Origin: Agapetus fuscipes
Lineage: Eukaryota; Arthropoda; Insecta; Trichoptera; Glossosomatidae
Length of the DNA stretch: 64,000 nt
Direction of reading: 5' to 3'
Assembly: GCA_951799405.1 (NCBI GenBank)
Contig: OX637343.1
Span: forward strand, 16,904,524-16,968,523
The notes below the pieces were generated by a model. It searched no databases. It worked only from the letters and a program-made list of their open reading frames with translations, and was not told where the DNA came from. The position numbers and the translations under genes are program-made. This document shows, in pieces, positions 62,561-64,000 of this stretch (the stretch's first letter is position 1; each line of letters opens with the position of its first letter).

Positions 62561-62571
62561 TTTTTTTTTGC

Positions 62572-62905
62572 AGTCCGGTCGATAGCTCAGTTATTAGAGT
62601 GCTTGCATTCTACCCCGTGAGCTCGGGTTCGAATCCCACCGAGGAGGGTGTCAGAAATGATTTCCTATTTCGGTGTGTATTTTCAAACCCTAGAATAAAA
62701 ATACCGGCAAGGTTTATTCAGTCTTCACAAGAAATGAGTACCAGCCCCCTCGAGAGCTGGGAAACCCCCACTTCAACTGAAGTGGTTGGCGTAAGGCCGG
62801 CCCCCTTACCTATAAAAATAAATAGGTTCAACTCGCCACATGCGACCCCTTCGGGGATAACGTGGCAAGAAGTTACACTATATGTGTAGCTTAGTTGCGT
62901 TACGT
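62572..62905 (+). mobile_element. SINE-1, full-length
   Basis: GTCCGGTCGATAGCTCAG (A box), GGGTTCGAATCCC (B box), a 4-base duplication (GAGGAGGGTGTC) after the head, complete body, end TGTGTAGCTTAGTTGCGTTA. Confidence 0.88.
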
Positions 62906-62909
62906 TGCA

Positions 62910-64000
62910 TTTTCTAAATGTACCGAGAACTTAAGCTCGAACGTACACGTGTATGTTTACATCCGGACAGTATATCCTGAAGGCACCTACTCCCGGCTAG
63001 CCATCGTTATCATCATCACACAGGGCGTGAGTTTTTTTTTCTAGTCATATTGCTTTTTCTATTTTTAGAAAATTTGCATACTAAAAACATGATTTGAAAT
63101 AAACCAAAGAGGATTTATTATCTAAACATGAAAAATTGAAATGGCAAACAGCGCCAGACCTGCACTTTGCACTTAAAAACACTTCTACAAATTATTGTTT
63201 CGTTGACTAGAGTCTTGCGATATGGAGGGTAACGAGGCGAACTTAGTCAAAGTATTGAATCAAATATTGAATAATCGGTATTTAAGTAAATGCTGAAAAA
63301 AAAATGTCCAACTGCAGGTAAAATAATCTAAATTAAATATTTTTTTAAAAGTGTGTTGTAAGACAAAAAAGATTACAACTCTTTATACTCGGATGGTTGT
63401 CAAAGTTTTTTTCTTACGTAATCAGTAGTTTGTATTCCATTTTTACTAATAAATTTTTGACCCTTTAGTTTTTAGAAATACCACTATGTGCGGCGTAGGC
63501 ATTTCAGTTGGTGTAAGCAGGCCGCACCCGAAGTATAATATATTAAGTGCAAACTCAATCAAAGCGTTTTGACACAAAATATGAAAACAAAAACAGCACC
63601 ATCGGGAGACGTTTTAAATCCTTTCTATTTTTTCGTTTAAGCGATGGTTGAGCTTGAACGTAGAGCTTAAAATTTGTGGCACTGGTTGGCGTAGCCTCAC
63701 TGGCTGGCGTAGCTTAGCTTCAACAAAAGGCTCGCTATTAAGCTCGAGCTTAAAAATTGAGCTCGCTCTTAATCTAAATTGCAAACTTTGTAATTCCGCG
63801 CAAGGAAAAAAGCTGCGAAGAATGAAACGTAAGCTCTCTTTCCCTGTGCTAGAGAGACGACAGAGGTTTTAATTTTTTTTTCATGCAATTAGTATTTTTG
63901 AGTAATGGCCTCATTTTTGCATTGAAATGAAAACAATTATATTTTTTGTGATTGCTAAAAGAATTTTAAGTGGCTAATTGAGTGAATGAATGATTCATAT
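62910..64000. other. Unassigned sequence with local word repeats
   Basis: In 63650-63770 the words GAGCTT, GGCGTAGC and CTCGAGCTT recur several times within 120 bases (TTGGCGTAGCCTCACTGGC, TGGCGTAGCTTAGCTT). The frame at 63648-63872 has no domain. Otherwise AT-rich. Confidence 0.4.

Overview
This 64 kb window is AT-rich animal nuclear DNA, most likely from an insect or other arthropod. That assignment is inferred from the mix of elements: RTE-, L2/CR1- and Jockey-like LINEs, a Penelope-like element, two tRNA-derived SINEs and many MITEs. I find no intact host protein gene, no intact tRNA gene and no operon-like structure. Nearly every coding-like stretch is a broken or 5'-truncated piece of a transposable element, and the rest is non-autonomous repeats, minisatellites and AT-rich spacer. 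One 200-base run of N (22212-22411) marks a scaffold gap.

Names used below. LINE-A: RTE-like LINE whose C-terminal coding end and ~240 bp 3' end make the commonest repeat (over 30 copies, most only the 3' end). LINE-A': a relative ending in an ACAGTT-type tail. SINE-1: ~300-330 bp, tRNA-like head, body ending near GTGTAGCTTAGTTGCGTT. SINE-2: tRNA-like head plus ~190 bp body, found with three different 3' ends: (i) joined to SINE-1, (ii) a poly(A)-tailed ~85 bp segment, (iii) an ATT-tailed segment that matches the 3' end of the L2/CR1-like LINE at 13980-14750. MITE-C: ~260 bp, long imperfect inverted ends. MITE-D: ~380-430 bp, TCGACGGTTAAAAGG ends at TA. PLE-1 and PLE-2: two kinds of Penelope-like ends carrying hammerhead ribozyme motifs.

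Layout. 0-3.2 kb: a candidate 2.3 kb DNA transposon, with a broken transposase-like gene between long inverted ends. 3.2-7.9 kb: LINE-A' end, composite SINE, 5'-truncated Jockey/CR1-like LINE. 8-16.4 kb: LINE-A 3' ends, SINEs, a solo LTR, the L2/CR1-like LINE and a 5S rRNA-like sequence. 16.8-24 kb: SINEs, a 1.4 kb segmental duplication, a LINE, and a Penelope-like element with GIY-YIG domain cut by the gap. 24.2-28.6 kb: MITE inserted in an L2-like LINE; then a three-layer nest (RTE LINE inside SINE-2 inside MITE-D). 28.6-40 kb: LINE-A ends, a 1.5 kb diverged tandem array, PLE ends with hammerheads, a second LTR. 40-50 kb: LINE 3' end, a nearly perfect foldback element, MITE-D copies, GT-rich minisatellite, a hAT-type element inside a MITE-C. 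50-64 kb: LINE-A copies, a 23-bp minisatellite, a TA-flanked MITE, a PLE-1 insertion with target duplication, LINE-A coding ends and a SINE-1.

How the parts relate: the autonomous families (RTE-like, L2/CR1-like, Penelope-like) supply, or plausibly supplied, the machinery for the short copies. Nested insertions give relative ages: LINE-A 3' ends are older than the MITE-C, PLE-1 and TA-MITE copies inside them. Family assignments rest on recognising motifs by eye; no alignments or searches were run.
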